Source: SZUA-547 sp963669315 (GTDB taxonomy: Bacteria; Pseudomonadota; Alphaproteobacteria; Rhodobacterales; Rhodobacteraceae). From it: DNA of 64,000 nucleotides. The stretch is taken from NCBI GenBank assembly GCA_963669315.1, contig OY770021.1, forward strand, positions 2,480,001 to 2,544,000, written 5' to 3'. The notes below the pieces were generated by a model that worked only from the letters and a program-made list of their open reading frames with translations, was not told where the DNA came from and did not search any database. How positions within the stretch are numbered: position 1 is the first letter of the stretch; each line of letters starts with the position of its first letter. A program made the translations under genes and the position numbers. Shown here piece by piece: positions 36,919-44,962 of this stretch.

Positions 36919-37274
36919 GTGCTGGCGTCCTCATGCCGCGCATGGCGGTGATCTTCGGGCGCGTCTGCGCAGCACTCGCGGATCAGGAAGGCGGCGAGCG
37001 CCTCGACGGTTTCATAGGCCGCGCCGACGCAGATGATCTCGCGACCCTGTTTGGTCTGCTCGATCAGGCCCGATTGGGTGAGAAAGCGCAGATGATGCGA
37101 CAGGGTGGAGGCGGCGAGGCCGGTCCGATCCTTCAACTCGCCCACACGCAGCCCATCCGGCCCGGCGCGGACAAGCGCCCGCAGAACGGAGAGACGCTGC
37201 TCCGATCCGAGGGCTGCGAAAGCTTGCGCGGCGCGCTCGATCTCAAGGCTTGTTATGGGGGTCGCATCGCTCAT
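36915..37274 (-). CDS. ArsR/SmtB-family regulator
   Basis: A 119-residue winged-helix repressor: FAALGSEQRLSVLRALVRAGPDGLRVGELKDRTGLAASTLSHHLRFLTQSGLIEQ. The C-terminal end IRECCADAPEDHRHARHEDAST has a Cys pair followed by several His and Asp residues, a likely metal or metalloid sensor site. It lies just upstream of, and overlaps by ATGA, the ArsP-like permease, so it probably autoregulates this two-gene operon. TTCGA/TCGAA repeats lie directly upstream. Confidence 0.93.
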   Translation of the reverse strand: MSDATPITSLEIERAAQAFAALGSEQRLSVLRALVRAGPDGLRVGELKDRTGLAASTLSHHLRFLTQSGLIEQTKQGREIICVGAAYETVEALAAFLIRECCADAPEDHRHARHEDAST

Positions 37275-37276
37275 GG

Positions 37277-37333
37277 TTTCGAAATAACTAGAATCATCGA
37301 AATGTTCAAGGAGAAAGTTCGATAATTGTCGAA
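37277..37333. promoter_or_regulatory. Putative ArsR operator repeats
   Basis: Directly upstream of the ArsR start (37274) are two inverted pairs: TTTCGA (37277-37282) with TCGAAA (37297-37302), and TTCGA (37318-37322) with TCGAA (37329-37333) around an AATT-containing centre. The second has the spacing common for ArsR-type dimer sites. The placement fits autoregulation, but no binding is shown. Confidence 0.5.
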
Positions 37334-37416
37334 ATGTTTGCGCGGGCGGGCGCGCAGCGGTCGACCGCAGCGCGGCGACAGGCTACCAAAAGGCGATGAA
37401 GTTGAAGGAGTCCGCC

Positions 37417-37875
37417 ATGTCCACCCGTCTGCGCGGCGCCTTGAAACCCGCCGCCCTTATCGGCGCCGGTCTCGCGTTGGGCCTGTCCCTTGGTTTTAAC
37501 TCGGGGCCTCTCCTGGCAAAAACACCCTATCCGCCGCTACAGATCCTGCTGCAATCGGGCGAGACGGTGCTGGGCCAACCGCTCGCCTATCCCGCAGGGG
37601 CGCCCAAGGTGACTGCGGCGCTGGTCACAATGGTTCCGGGGCAGAAAACCGGCTGGCACCGGCATGACGCGCCGCTCTTCGCCTATATCACCGAGGGCGA
37701 GCTGACGGTGGATTACGGCGATCAGGGTGAGAAGGTCTACGGTCCCGGCGACGCGCTGTTGTAGGCGGTGGGCGTGGAGCATCAAGGCGAGAACACCGGC
37801 GACAGCCCGGTGCGCCTGATCGCGGTGTTCATGGGCGCCGAGGAGGTGAGCAACACGGTGATGCGGGCGGAGTGA
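37417..37875 (+). pseudogene. Cupin-domain protein gene with in-frame TAG
   Basis: The reading frame starts at ATG 37417 (AAGGAG at 37405-37410) with a signal-like N-terminus, and encodes a cupin: VTMVPGQKTGWHRHDAPLFAYITEGELTVDYGDQG. It stops at TAG 37762-37764 within GPGDALL. The same frame continues without a gap as AVGVEHQGENTGDSPVRLIAVFMGAEEVSN to TGA 37873-37875, which is exactly the missing half of the cupin barrel. A GAG-to-TAG change would explain it. The truncated product would lack the second cupin motif. Confidence 0.85.
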
Positions 37876-37951
37876 ATTCAATCCTTCACGATTGACGTTT
37901 ACGTAAGCGTAATTATATCTTCTCCGTATTGATTGAGGGGAAGGATTGGAC

Positions 37952-39160
37952 ATGCGCAGTTGGCTCTGGAAATTTCTTAAACTTTCTACGGGCGTTTGCG
38001 CCGCCGCCATATTGCTCTTGGCCGCGTGGCTTGCGTCGAGCGCCGATTCATTTGAGGGCGCTGTCGAGCAAATCGAGTATCGGGTTGCTCGAGCGCTGAA
38101 ACCCGCCGACGCGCCGCATCGCGGCTTGCCAAAGAAATACCGCGACCGCGTTCATATCGTCATGATCCGGTCGGAGTTCGAGTATGGCGGCGAGCGGCAT
38201 GTGTTCGAGGCGCCGGTGGAGTGCGGCTATAAGGATGCCGGGCACACGCTTTCTGGACAAAACGAAATCGTCTTGCTCAATCGGCGACAATACTTCGCAA
38301 AGTTGATAGATGACGAGTCTGTGGTGCTGATGCACACGCCGAAACTATGCGGAGCGTGGCGAAGCGTCTGGGACCCGCAGCGCACTGGTCGAAAAGAACT
38401 CTATGTTCCCGACAATATCCTCCCAGTTTACGAATGGCTGCCCAAACAGACTGATGCAAAGTTCCGCGAGTCGTATATTTCTGAGAGCTATCACGAGCGC
38501 GACGACGCTAGGGTGCGACACATCTCATTCTCGACGACGCCGGGCCCCCACCCGGTCCCGGACGAGTTGATCCTCGAAGCCAGGGCCAGCACACTTGCCC
38601 AACCTGTCGTAAAGACCTATTCGGAACCCAATGAAGGACGTTTTCTATGGCGTCGAATGTTCGCCAAAAGCTTCCCAGAAGAACGATGGAGATCATTTCC
38701 CGAACTGAGGGAAATCGTTGAACAGCTTCCTGAAGATCAAGTGCTTGTGAAACTCGACCGATCACCTGCGAGCTGGGACGGGTACGAGAACGATTACTTT
38801 AGGCTGGATACTCATCTGTTTCGCACCCGGGGCGTTCCCCGACGAAGCGAACAGCCAGGCGTGATCGGCGAGTCCCGCACGCGGACGCAACTTTTGAAAT
38901 CGAAGCGGTATGAACGAACGCTCTACACAGCTGACGAAGCGGTGCCAATTTTTTGTGATGGCGATCTCTGCCGTATCGACTCCAGCCAGTCCGGATACAT
39001 ACGCACTCAGCACTCAAGCACGCTCGGCTACAAGAAATTTGGTCGATTCATTGTGGAAATAGATGGCGAGCAACTTGAACTGATAGAGGGACCGACCGGG
39101 CGATCGCTACTGGTCTTCGATCGGCGTACGCAAACGGTGTTTAGCCTTGTGAATTCCTAA
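37952..39160 (+). CDS. Membrane-anchored protein of unknown function
   Basis: 402 residues from ATG 37952, which follows GGGGAAGGATT; a TTG two codons earlier is an alternative. One N-terminal hydrophobic segment (FLKLSTGVCAAAILLLAAWLASSA, residues ~9-32) suggests a signal anchor with the rest in the periplasm. The body is rich in charged and aromatic residues and has paired cysteines (C-G-Y and K-L-C-G-A; F-C-D-G-D-L-C-R). I recognise no family. Base composition is more AT-rich than the flanking genes, so it may be acquired. Confidence 0.6.
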   Translation: MRSWLWKFLKLSTGVCAAAILLLAAWLASSADSFEGAVEQIEYRVARALKPADAPHRGLPKKYRDRVHIVMIRSEFEYGGERHVFEAPVECGYKDAGHTLSGQNEIVLLNRRQYFAKLIDDESVVLMHTPKLCGAWRSVWDPQRTGRKELYVPDNILPVYEWLPKQTDAKFRESYISESYHERDDARVRHISFSTTPGPHPVPDELILEARASTLAQPVVKTYSEPNEGRFLWRRMFAKSFPEERWRSFPELREIVEQLPEDQVLVKLDRSPASWDGYENDYFRLDTHLFRTRGVPRRSEQPGVIGESRTRTQLLKSKRYERTLYTADEAVPIFCDGDLCRIDSSQSGYIRTQHSSTLGYKKFGRFIVEIDGEQLELIEGPTGRSLLVFDRRTQTVFSLVNS

Positions 39161-39180
39161 AGCGCTCTTACCTCCTCCCC

Positions 39181-39771
39181 ATGCCCCTCTCCGCTCTCAC
39201 CAACGAAATCGCCTCCTGCACGGCTTGCGCGGAGGAATTCTCCACGACGGAGACGGCGCATTCGCCCCGGCCGGTGGCGTGGCTCTCCGATACCGCGAAA
39301 ATCCTGATCGCCGGGCAGGCGCCGGGGGCGCGGGTGCATGAGAGCGGCACGCCGTTCGACGATCCCTCCGGCGATCGCCTCCGCGACTGGATGGGGGTGG
39401 ATCTGGAGGTCTTCTACGACCGGTCCCGCATCGCCATCCTGCCGATGGCGTTCTGCTTTCCCGGCTATGACGCCAAGGGCTCGGACCTGCCGCCGCCGAA
39501 GCGCTGCGCTTCGCTTTGGCGGGCGAAGGCGCTTTCCGCCATGCCGCAGGTCGAGCTGACCCTGCTGGTCGGCGGCTACGCGCAGGGCTGGCATATCGAA
39601 GGCCGCAAGCGACCGGTCACCGAAGTCGTCAGATCGTGGGAAGAGTTGACCCCCGCCGCCTTGCCTTTGCCACATCCTTCATGGCGGAATACGGCATGGC
39701 TGAAAAAGAACCCCTGGTTCGAGGCGGAGGTGCTGCCTTATTTGCGCGGGCGGGTCGCGGCGCTGCTTTAG
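39181..39771 (+). CDS. Uracil-DNA glycosylase family protein
   Basis: A 196-residue protein of the uracil-DNA glycosylase superfamily (COG1573-like). Motif 1 is ILIAGQAPGARVHESGTPFDDPSGDRLRDW and motif 2 LPHPSWRN near residue 165. Four cysteines (C13, C16 as CTAC; then AFCFPG and KRCASLW) are placed as in the iron-sulfur UDG families. It probably removes uracil or another damaged base from DNA, but many members of this subgroup are untested. It stands alone. Confidence 0.82.
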   Translation: MPLSALTNEIASCTACAEEFSTTETAHSPRPVAWLSDTAKILIAGQAPGARVHESGTPFDDPSGDRLRDWMGVDLEVFYDRSRIAILPMAFCFPGYDAKGSDLPPPKRCASLWRAKALSAMPQVELTLLVGGYAQGWHIEGRKRPVTEVVRSWEELTPAALPLPHPSWRNTAWLKKNPWFEAEVLPYLRGRVAALL

Positions 39772-39781
39772 GCGGCCTTTT

Positions 39782-40450
39782 CTAGCGCGCCGCCATTTTC
39801 AGCGCTTGCTGCACCTGCGCCTCCAATGCCTTCAAACGGCCATCGAGAATGTCCTTTTCGACCCGCTTCATCTGTTCGGCGACGAATTTTTCATGAGCCT
39901 TTTGTTGATCTTTCATTTTTTTATCGATCGCAGCCTTTTCATCCTTCCATTTTTGTTCACTCTCTTTTTGAAGCTTGTTTCTCTCGCCTTCTTCTTCTTT
40001 CGCGCGTTTGTCGTGTTTTGAGTTCAACGATTTAACAGCCTGCTCGAGCATCTCTTTTCGTTTGTTTATTGAGTCAATTTCCTTTTTTTGTGCAACCGGG
40101 TCGGGGAATTTATAAACTTTCTCCTCGTATTTCTTTATTTTATTTTGCATCTCATCCATGGTCTTCTTAATATCTTTTGAGTGCCCTCCGCCGGATTTCG
40201 ATGCCGCGCTCAACGCCTTTACGATGGTTTCCAACGTCTTCAGCCGCCCCGCAATAGTTTTCATGTTGTCGGCCACCGACTTTATCGCCGCGGCGTTTAC
40301 TTTGAGCTGTGCGGCGTTCGCTTTGAGTTGCTTGTCGAGCGCGGCGAAGTCACCAGATTTCCGGAACTCTTTTTGAAACTCGTCGAGTTTCTTCTCCATG
40401 CCCGTCAGACGCTTGTCCTGAGCCTTAACCGTCGCATCGATATTCGGCAT
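39782..40450 (-). CDS. Lysine-rich coiled-coil protein, unknown
   Basis: 222 residues from ATG 40450, behind GGGAGGGAG. Nearly the whole chain is charged alpha-helix with heptad-like repeats: residues ~5-75 (KRLTGMEKKLDEFQKEFRK, KANAAQLKVNAAAIKSVADN) and ~100-215 (KYEEKVYKF, then long K/E stretches). There is no signal peptide or membrane segment. Codon and base use are clearly more AT-rich than the neighbours, suggesting transfer. I know no function; a structural or scaffolding role is only a guess. Confidence 0.6.
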   Translation of the reverse strand: MPNIDATVKAQDKRLTGMEKKLDEFQKEFRKSGDFAALDKQLKANAAQLKVNAAAIKSVADNMKTIAGRLKTLETIVKALSAASKSGGGHSKDIKKTMDEMQNKIKKYEEKVYKFPDPVAQKKEIDSINKRKEMLEQAVKSLNSKHDKRAKEEEGERNKLQKESEQKWKDEKAAIDKKMKDQQKAHEKFVAEQMKRVEKDILDGRLKALEAQVQQALKMAAR

Positions 40451-40568
40451 TGTTCTCCCTCCCTGATGGCACAACTGCTTCGCGGTCTGCAGTGAACCAC
40501 AGGGCGCGGCGATTCTCCTATCGCCTCGCGCCTTACGGACGGCGCCGATTTAGCCCATATTCGAGGAC

Positions 40569-41516
40569 ATGGAACGCCGCCTTCATATCCTCCGGTCCGC
40601 GCTAACCGCACTGGCCCTGTGCGCGCTGTCCGCCTGCGCGGCGGCGGGCGGAACCTTTACGCCTGCGCCGCCGGCCGAAGTTGCGGCTTGGGTCGAGGCC
40701 GGCGAAGAGAGGCTCGCACTCAGCCACTGGCCGGCGGAGGTGGAGCCTCGCGTGGTGATGCTTGGCATCCATGGGTTCGGCGATTACGGTCCTTCCACCT
40801 TCAGCCGAGCGGCGGAGGATTGGGCCGCGCAGGGGATTGAGACCTACGCCTATGACCAGAGGGGCTTCGGTCGGAACGCCACGCGCGGGACATGGCCCGG
40901 CGCGGGCGCGCTGATCGAGGACGCCGCCCATGTGGTCGAGGAGATCGCCGCCCGCCATCCCGATCTGCCGTTGATCGTCGTCGGGCACTCGATGGGTGGC
41001 GGGGTCGCGCTGGCTTCGGTGGCGGAGGGGCGGGCTCCCTCGACCGATGCTCTGGTGCTGCTTGCGCCCGCGATCTGGGGCGGGACCGCTTTCAACCCGT
41101 TCTTCCGAATGTCGGCCTATTTCGCCGAAGCCGCCTTCCCGGATGTGCGCTGGTCGGGCGGCGGGGTGGTCAAGATCCAGGCCTCGGACAATGTCGAGAT
41201 GCTGAAGGCGCTGGGCGCCGATCCCTATTACCTACCCAACCCAAGCTCGACCGAGTTGATGGGCCTGATCCGGGTGATGGACCGGGCGGAGGCGGCGGCG
41301 CCGGGGCTGGACCTGCCCAGCCTGCTTCTGTATGGCGCGAAGGACGAGGTTCTGCCGAAACGGCCGATGTTCAAGGTATATGACCGCACCGGCGGCGAGA
41401 CGGACTCAAAGATCTACCCGGAGGGCTGGCATATGCTGCTGCGCGATCTGCAGGCGCCGAATGTTTGGCGCGACGTGGCGGAGTTCTCCCTCTCATTCGC
41501 GAAGGACGGGGTATGA
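40569..41516 (+). CDS. Alpha/beta hydrolase (lysophospholipase-like lipoprotein)
   Basis: A 315-residue protein. The N-terminus has a hydrophobic stretch and lipobox-like ALSACAA (Cys ~18). The hydrolase core resembles monoacylglycerol lipases (PldB type): VMLGIHGFGDYGPSTFSRAA, YDQRGFGRNATRG, VVGHSMGGGVAL with nucleophile serine, YGAKDEVLPKRP with the acid and EGWHMLLRD with the histidine. It probably cleaves lipid esters in the periplasm. The SseB-like gene overlaps its stop by ATGA. Confidence 0.87.
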   Translation: MERRLHILRSALTALALCALSACAAAGGTFTPAPPAEVAAWVEAGEERLALSHWPAEVEPRVVMLGIHGFGDYGPSTFSRAAEDWAAQGIETYAYDQRGFGRNATRGTWPGAGALIEDAAHVVEEIAARHPDLPLIVVGHSMGGGVALASVAEGRAPSTDALVLLAPAIWGGTAFNPFFRMSAYFAEAAFPDVRWSGGGVVKIQASDNVEMLKALGADPYYLPNPSSTELMGLIRVMDRAEAAAPGLDLPSLLLYGAKDEVLPKRPMFKVYDRTGGETDSKIYPEGWHMLLRDLQAPNVWRDVAEFSLSFAKDGV

Positions 41517-42310
41517 GCGCGACGACCAATCTGGACGCTGTCTTCGTCTCGGCGATGGCCGCGAAAGAGGATGCCGCGATGGCGGCCTTCTATGACGCGC
41601 TGGCCGCGACCATGCTCTACATGCCGATCGAGGGCGATCCGGAGAAGGACGAGGCCTCGCCAATGGCTCTGGAGTTGGAGGGCGGGCCGACCGTTCTGGT
41701 GTTCGACACCGAGGAGCGTCTTGCGGAGTTCGTGGACAACCCGACGGGGTACGCCGCCGCCCCCGGCCGCACGGTGATCGAGATGGCGGCGCGGGCGGGC
41801 GCGCAGATCGGCGTCAATCTTGGCCCGTCTCCCTCGGCGACGCTGTTGCCGGTGGATGTCGTCTCCTGGATCGCAGAGGCGCTGACCACGCCGGTGGAGA
41901 TTCGCGATCTGTCCAGCGTTCTGCTGTCCGCGCCGAAGTCGCCCGAGGCGGCGCTGCTGGAGGCGCTGGCGGGACGGCTGGCGGAGTTCTCCGATGTTGT
42001 GGCCGAGGCCTGGCTTGTCTCGGCCGAGGCTGGAGAGGGGCCGATCGGGCTGGCGCTGATACTGCTGCCTCAGGACGGGGTTTCGACGGACGGGCTTGCC
42101 GAGGCGCTGGCCGAAGGAATCGCCCGCGCCGTGCAGCATGCGACGCCGGGCGAGGCGCCGCCGGATCTGGCGCTGGTCGAGGAGGACGCGAAGCCGCTCG
42201 ACATCGCTCGCCGGGTCGGCATTGGCCTGCATGCGGTGGTGGAGGCGGCGGAGCCTTCCGAGCCACAGGCACCGGGAAGCGATCCCGCAATGCCGCCGAA
42301 GCTGCGTTAG
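41513..42310 (+). CDS. SseB family protein
   Basis: A 265-residue soluble protein. The N-terminal domain (NLDAVFVSAMAAKEDAAMAAFYDALAATMLYMPI, then LVFDTEERLAEFVDNPTGYAAAPGRTVIEM and GVNLGPSPSATLLPVDVVSWI) matches the SseB N-terminal fold (PF07179), with a C-terminal SseB-like part after residue 130. The family is of unclear function; some members enhance serine sensitivity. The ATG at 41513 overlaps the stop of the upstream hydrolase, so they are co-translated. The frame upstream of 41513 belongs to a shadow of that gene. Confidence 0.8.
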   Translation: MSATTNLDAVFVSAMAAKEDAAMAAFYDALAATMLYMPIEGDPEKDEASPMALELEGGPTVLVFDTEERLAEFVDNPTGYAAAPGRTVIEMAARAGAQIGVNLGPSPSATLLPVDVVSWIAEALTTPVEIRDLSSVLLSAPKSPEAALLEALAGRLAEFSDVVAEAWLVSAEAGEGPIGLALILLPQDGVSTDGLAEALAEGIARAVQHATPGEAPPDLALVEEDAKPLDIARRVGIGLHAVVEAAEPSEPQAPGSDPAMPPKLR

Positions 42311-42318
42311 GCGGCCCG

Positions 42319-43197
42319 CTAAACCCGCCGCCTCAGGAAATCCACCTGCGTCGCGGTGATCTCGGCGCGCAGTTCGCCGTGATAGATGTCGAAATGCTCA
42401 CCGTCATAGGTGTAGAGCTCCACATCGTCGATTTTGCGGGCGGTGCGGCGGACCGAGTGCGGCGGCACTGCGAAGTCCTTCTGCCCGTAATGGATGCAGA
42501 CCGGGCATTTGATGCGCGGCGCGGCCTGTCCGGGGCTGTAGCGGCCCAGCGACAGCAAGGACCGCGCCGGAATCTCATTACGCCAGTCGCTGTCCGCGGG
42601 CACGAAGCGCTTCGCTTCCTCCTCCCACCCTTCGAAATGCACCGCGCCCAACCGGCCGGGCTCATTGATCATCGGGATCTTGTGCACTCCGCCCAGCGGG
42701 GCGAGGTAAAGGTCGAGGAGCGCATGCTGAGCTGCGACGACGGCGTTGAAGGTGGGGAATGAGCGCATCGCGTCGAAGGCGCTGCAATGGGGGGCCTGAA
42801 GCGCCACCGCGGCGATGGTCGGGTCCTCCGCCGCGATGGACATGGCGTGACCGCCGCCCAGCGAGGCGCCCCAGATCGCCAGACGCTCCGGCTCGATGCC
42901 GGGATCCTGTCGCACATGGGCGAGCACAGCGCGCCAGTCGTCCAGTTGCTTGTGAATCATCAAGAGGTGGCGAGGCGCGCCGCCGCTCTCACCAAAATGG
43001 CGGTAGTCGAAGGTGACGACGGCGAAACCAGCCGCTGTAAAATCGGCGATGGTCTCGCGTGTGCCGAAGGTCCATTCGGTGCCAAAGCCATGCCCCATCA
43101 CCACCACAGGGCGGCGCCGGACGCCTTCAGGCCTGTCCGGCCAGTGCCAGTAACCGACCACATTGTCGGCCCCGACCTGAATTTCAAAACGTTCCAC
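42319..43197 (-). CDS. Alpha/beta hydrolase (dienelactone-hydrolase/FrsA-like)
   Basis: A 292-residue cytoplasmic hydrolase. VVVMGHGFGTEWTFG is the oxyanion region, VVTFDYRHFGESGG follows, the nucleophile is in LAIWGASLGGGHAMSIA, and the C-terminal part has IHYGQKDFAVPPHS and YDGEHFDIYHGEL with acid and histidine. It belongs to the group of small-molecule ester or C-C bond hydrolases with a cap near ALLDLYLAPLGG. The natural substrate is not evident. It is convergent with the SseB-like gene. Confidence 0.85.
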   Translation of the reverse strand: MERFEIQVGADNVVGYWHWPDRPEGVRRRPVVVMGHGFGTEWTFGTRETIADFTAAGFAVVTFDYRHFGESGGAPRHLLMIHKQLDDWRAVLAHVRQDPGIEPERLAIWGASLGGGHAMSIAAEDPTIAAVALQAPHCSAFDAMRSFPTFNAVVAAQHALLDLYLAPLGGVHKIPMINEPGRLGAVHFEGWEEEAKRFVPADSDWRNEIPARSLLSLGRYSPGQAAPRIKCPVCIHYGQKDFAVPPHSVRRTARKIDDVELYTYDGEHFDIYHGELRAEITATQVDFLRRRV

Positions 43198-43449
43198 GGC
43201 ACCTCGTCAGGCGTTGCGGAACACGAAACGGCCCGCTGTCGCCGAAATGTTATCGTTAAATCGTTAATAGTTGGCGAGGCTCTCGGTGTCCAATCCCGCA
43301 TCGTGGAATCCCTGCGACTTAGCGGCGCGATGGGAGATTCGAATGGCTTCGGCGCTTTGCGTGGACGGAAGCGTCCGTTTATTTGTGTCGGCGAACCGGC
43401 TGTCAGCGGCATCAGGGGAATGCCGCAGACGGAAATTGGAGTACGTTCA

Positions 43450-43998
43450 ATGCGTGTTTTGCTGCTTCTTTTCATGGGACTGGCGCTGACATTGGGGGCG
43501 CAGACCGCCTCGGCGGAGCCGCCCTACAAACAGATATTTCAGTCAGTCGGCCAGAAGCACAATCTCGACTGGCGGCTGCTGGCGGCGATCGCGAAGAAGG
43601 AATCGCGTTTCGATCCCGCCGCGGTCGGACCGAATGGCGCGATGGGGATGATGCAGGTTCTGCCGGAGACGGCGATCGGCATGGGCGCCAGTATTTGGGA
43701 CCTCGACGAGCCGGAAGGCGGCATCGAGATCGGCGCGCAGTATTTCCGGCGGTTGCTGGACGTCTGGCTGAACGAGCCTGGTCTGGATGAGGAGACGCGG
43801 CTGCGCTTCGCCGTAGCGGCCTATCACGTTGGTCCAAGCCGATTTAAGCGACTTCGCAGCGAGGCCTCGTCACGCGGGCTGGACCGCAATCGCTGGCGTG
43901 GTCATGTGGAGAAGATGATCGCCGACGGCGTCGCCCCAGGCTCAGCGGCCTATGTGACGGATGTTTTCAACACGCGCGCCCGGTATCGCAACCTCTAG
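43450..43998 (+). CDS. Secreted lytic transglycosylase (SLT domain)
   Basis: 182 residues with a signal peptide (MRVLLLLFMGLALTLGAQTASA). The SLT domain is clear: LDWRLLAAIAKKESRFDPAAVGPNGAMGMMQVLPETA, with catalytic glutamate in KKESRF and the GxMGMMQ motif, then AVAAYHVGPSRF. It cleaves peptidoglycan between MurNAc and GlcNAc in the periplasm. ATG 43450 is chosen because the signal peptide begins there; the open frame extending far upstream (to 42787) is the shadow of the opposite gene. Confidence 0.92.
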   Translation: MRVLLLLFMGLALTLGAQTASAEPPYKQIFQSVGQKHNLDWRLLAAIAKKESRFDPAAVGPNGAMGMMQVLPETAIGMGASIWDLDEPEGGIEIGAQYFRRLLDVWLNEPGLDEETRLRFAVAAYHVGPSRFKRLRSEASSRGLDRNRWRGHVEKMIADGVAPGSAAYVTDVFNTRARYRNL

Positions 43999-44014
43999 GC
44001 CGATCCCGTCGCGA

Positions 44015-44509
44015 TCAGAGTTCTTTTTCGTAGAACATGCGCGTGGCGAGGGTCTTGTCGTCCGCATCATTAAACCGACCGAATGGCGGGCTTTGTTCGA
44101 AACCGGCGCGCTCGAAGAACTCCAGCGCCTCTGTCTGCCAACGGCCGGCCTCGAGCATCAGCGTCTTTGCGCCGGAGTCGCGCGCGGCGCGCTCAAGCTC
44201 GACGATCAAGCGGCAGGCCACGCGCTGATGACGCGCAGCTTCGACGGTGTAGATGCGGCTGACCTCCTGCGCGTCGCCGTCGCCCGAAAGAGCGCCGCAA
44301 CCGACAGGTTGTCCGTGGTGCATGGCGATAAACATCCGGGCCCCGGATGCTTTCAGGTCAGTGGCGCCGAGTGGCTCGCACTCATCCTCAGACCGTCGCG
44401 TAGCGGTGAAGTAGTCGTGTGCGGCGAGCAGCATGCGGCATTCGGCCGTGGTGGGGTCCGCCTCGACGATCTCCAGCGGTTCCATTGTAAATCCAGACAT
44501 TATATTCAT
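44015..44509 (-). CDS. GNAT family N-acetyltransferase
   Basis: About 164 residues. The acetyl-CoA fold is recognisable: AMHHGQPVGCGALSGDGDAQEVSRIYTVEAARHQRVACRLIVELERAARDSGAKTLMLEAGRWQTEALEFFERAGFEQSPPFG. The usual Q/RxxGxG/A pyrophosphate loop is degenerate (RHQRVACRL). Several in-frame ATGs (44527, 44509, 44500, 44485) make the start uncertain. The substrate could be a small amine or a protein N-terminus. It is convergent with the transglycosylase gene. Confidence 0.82.
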   Translation of the reverse strand: MNIMSGFTMEPLEIVEADPTTAECRMLLAAHDYFTATRRSEDECEPLGATDLKASGARMFIAMHHGQPVGCGALSGDGDAQEVSRIYTVEAARHQRVACRLIVELERAARDSGAKTLMLEAGRWQTEALEFFERAGFEQSPPFGRFNDADDKTLATRMFYEKEL

Positions 44510-44962
44510 GGTGAACCGTAACCACACTATTTCGCAGTTGCAAAATAATTTTATCCCAATTGCGGCTGCTCCAAGGTGCCGTCAATCCCGCTTTGCGATA
44601 TATATTTATGACAGCAACCGCCATGCGGGTATCACGCGCCGCGCAATATATATAATTTTTTTCATGATATGATATTAAAAGCAATGTCTTGTGAAAATGT
44701 AGCCGATGCGCGGTTGGCGCCGCCTAATTTTTTGTGCACTGCGACAGGCGCTGCCAACTAGCGGCAAACATTCGTCATGCAGAACCCGTGTTTTGCCGTG
44801 TGTCGAAGTTAAATCCGTCCAACATGTCTCCAGTGGTCGCAAATCTGTGGTTGCGGCGCAGCATCAGGGAATCATCGAGGCGCCTTGCGCATCGCGCCCG
44901 CGCGCGTTACGCCCCGCCGCTGCAGATAACGCGCTATTTGCGCCCGCCGGGAGACCCAGATC
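44510..44962. other. AT-rich intergenic region upstream of argG
   Basis: About 450 bases without a convincing gene. The first part (44,530-44,700) is markedly AT-rich with tracts such as GATATATATTTATG and AATATATATAATTTTTT, unlike the flanking coding DNA, and the second part is GC-rich up to argG. It may hold the argG promoter. A short arginine-rich frame overlapping the argG start is noted as a weak leader-peptide possibility. I see no classical riboswitch or terminator. Confidence 0.5.
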
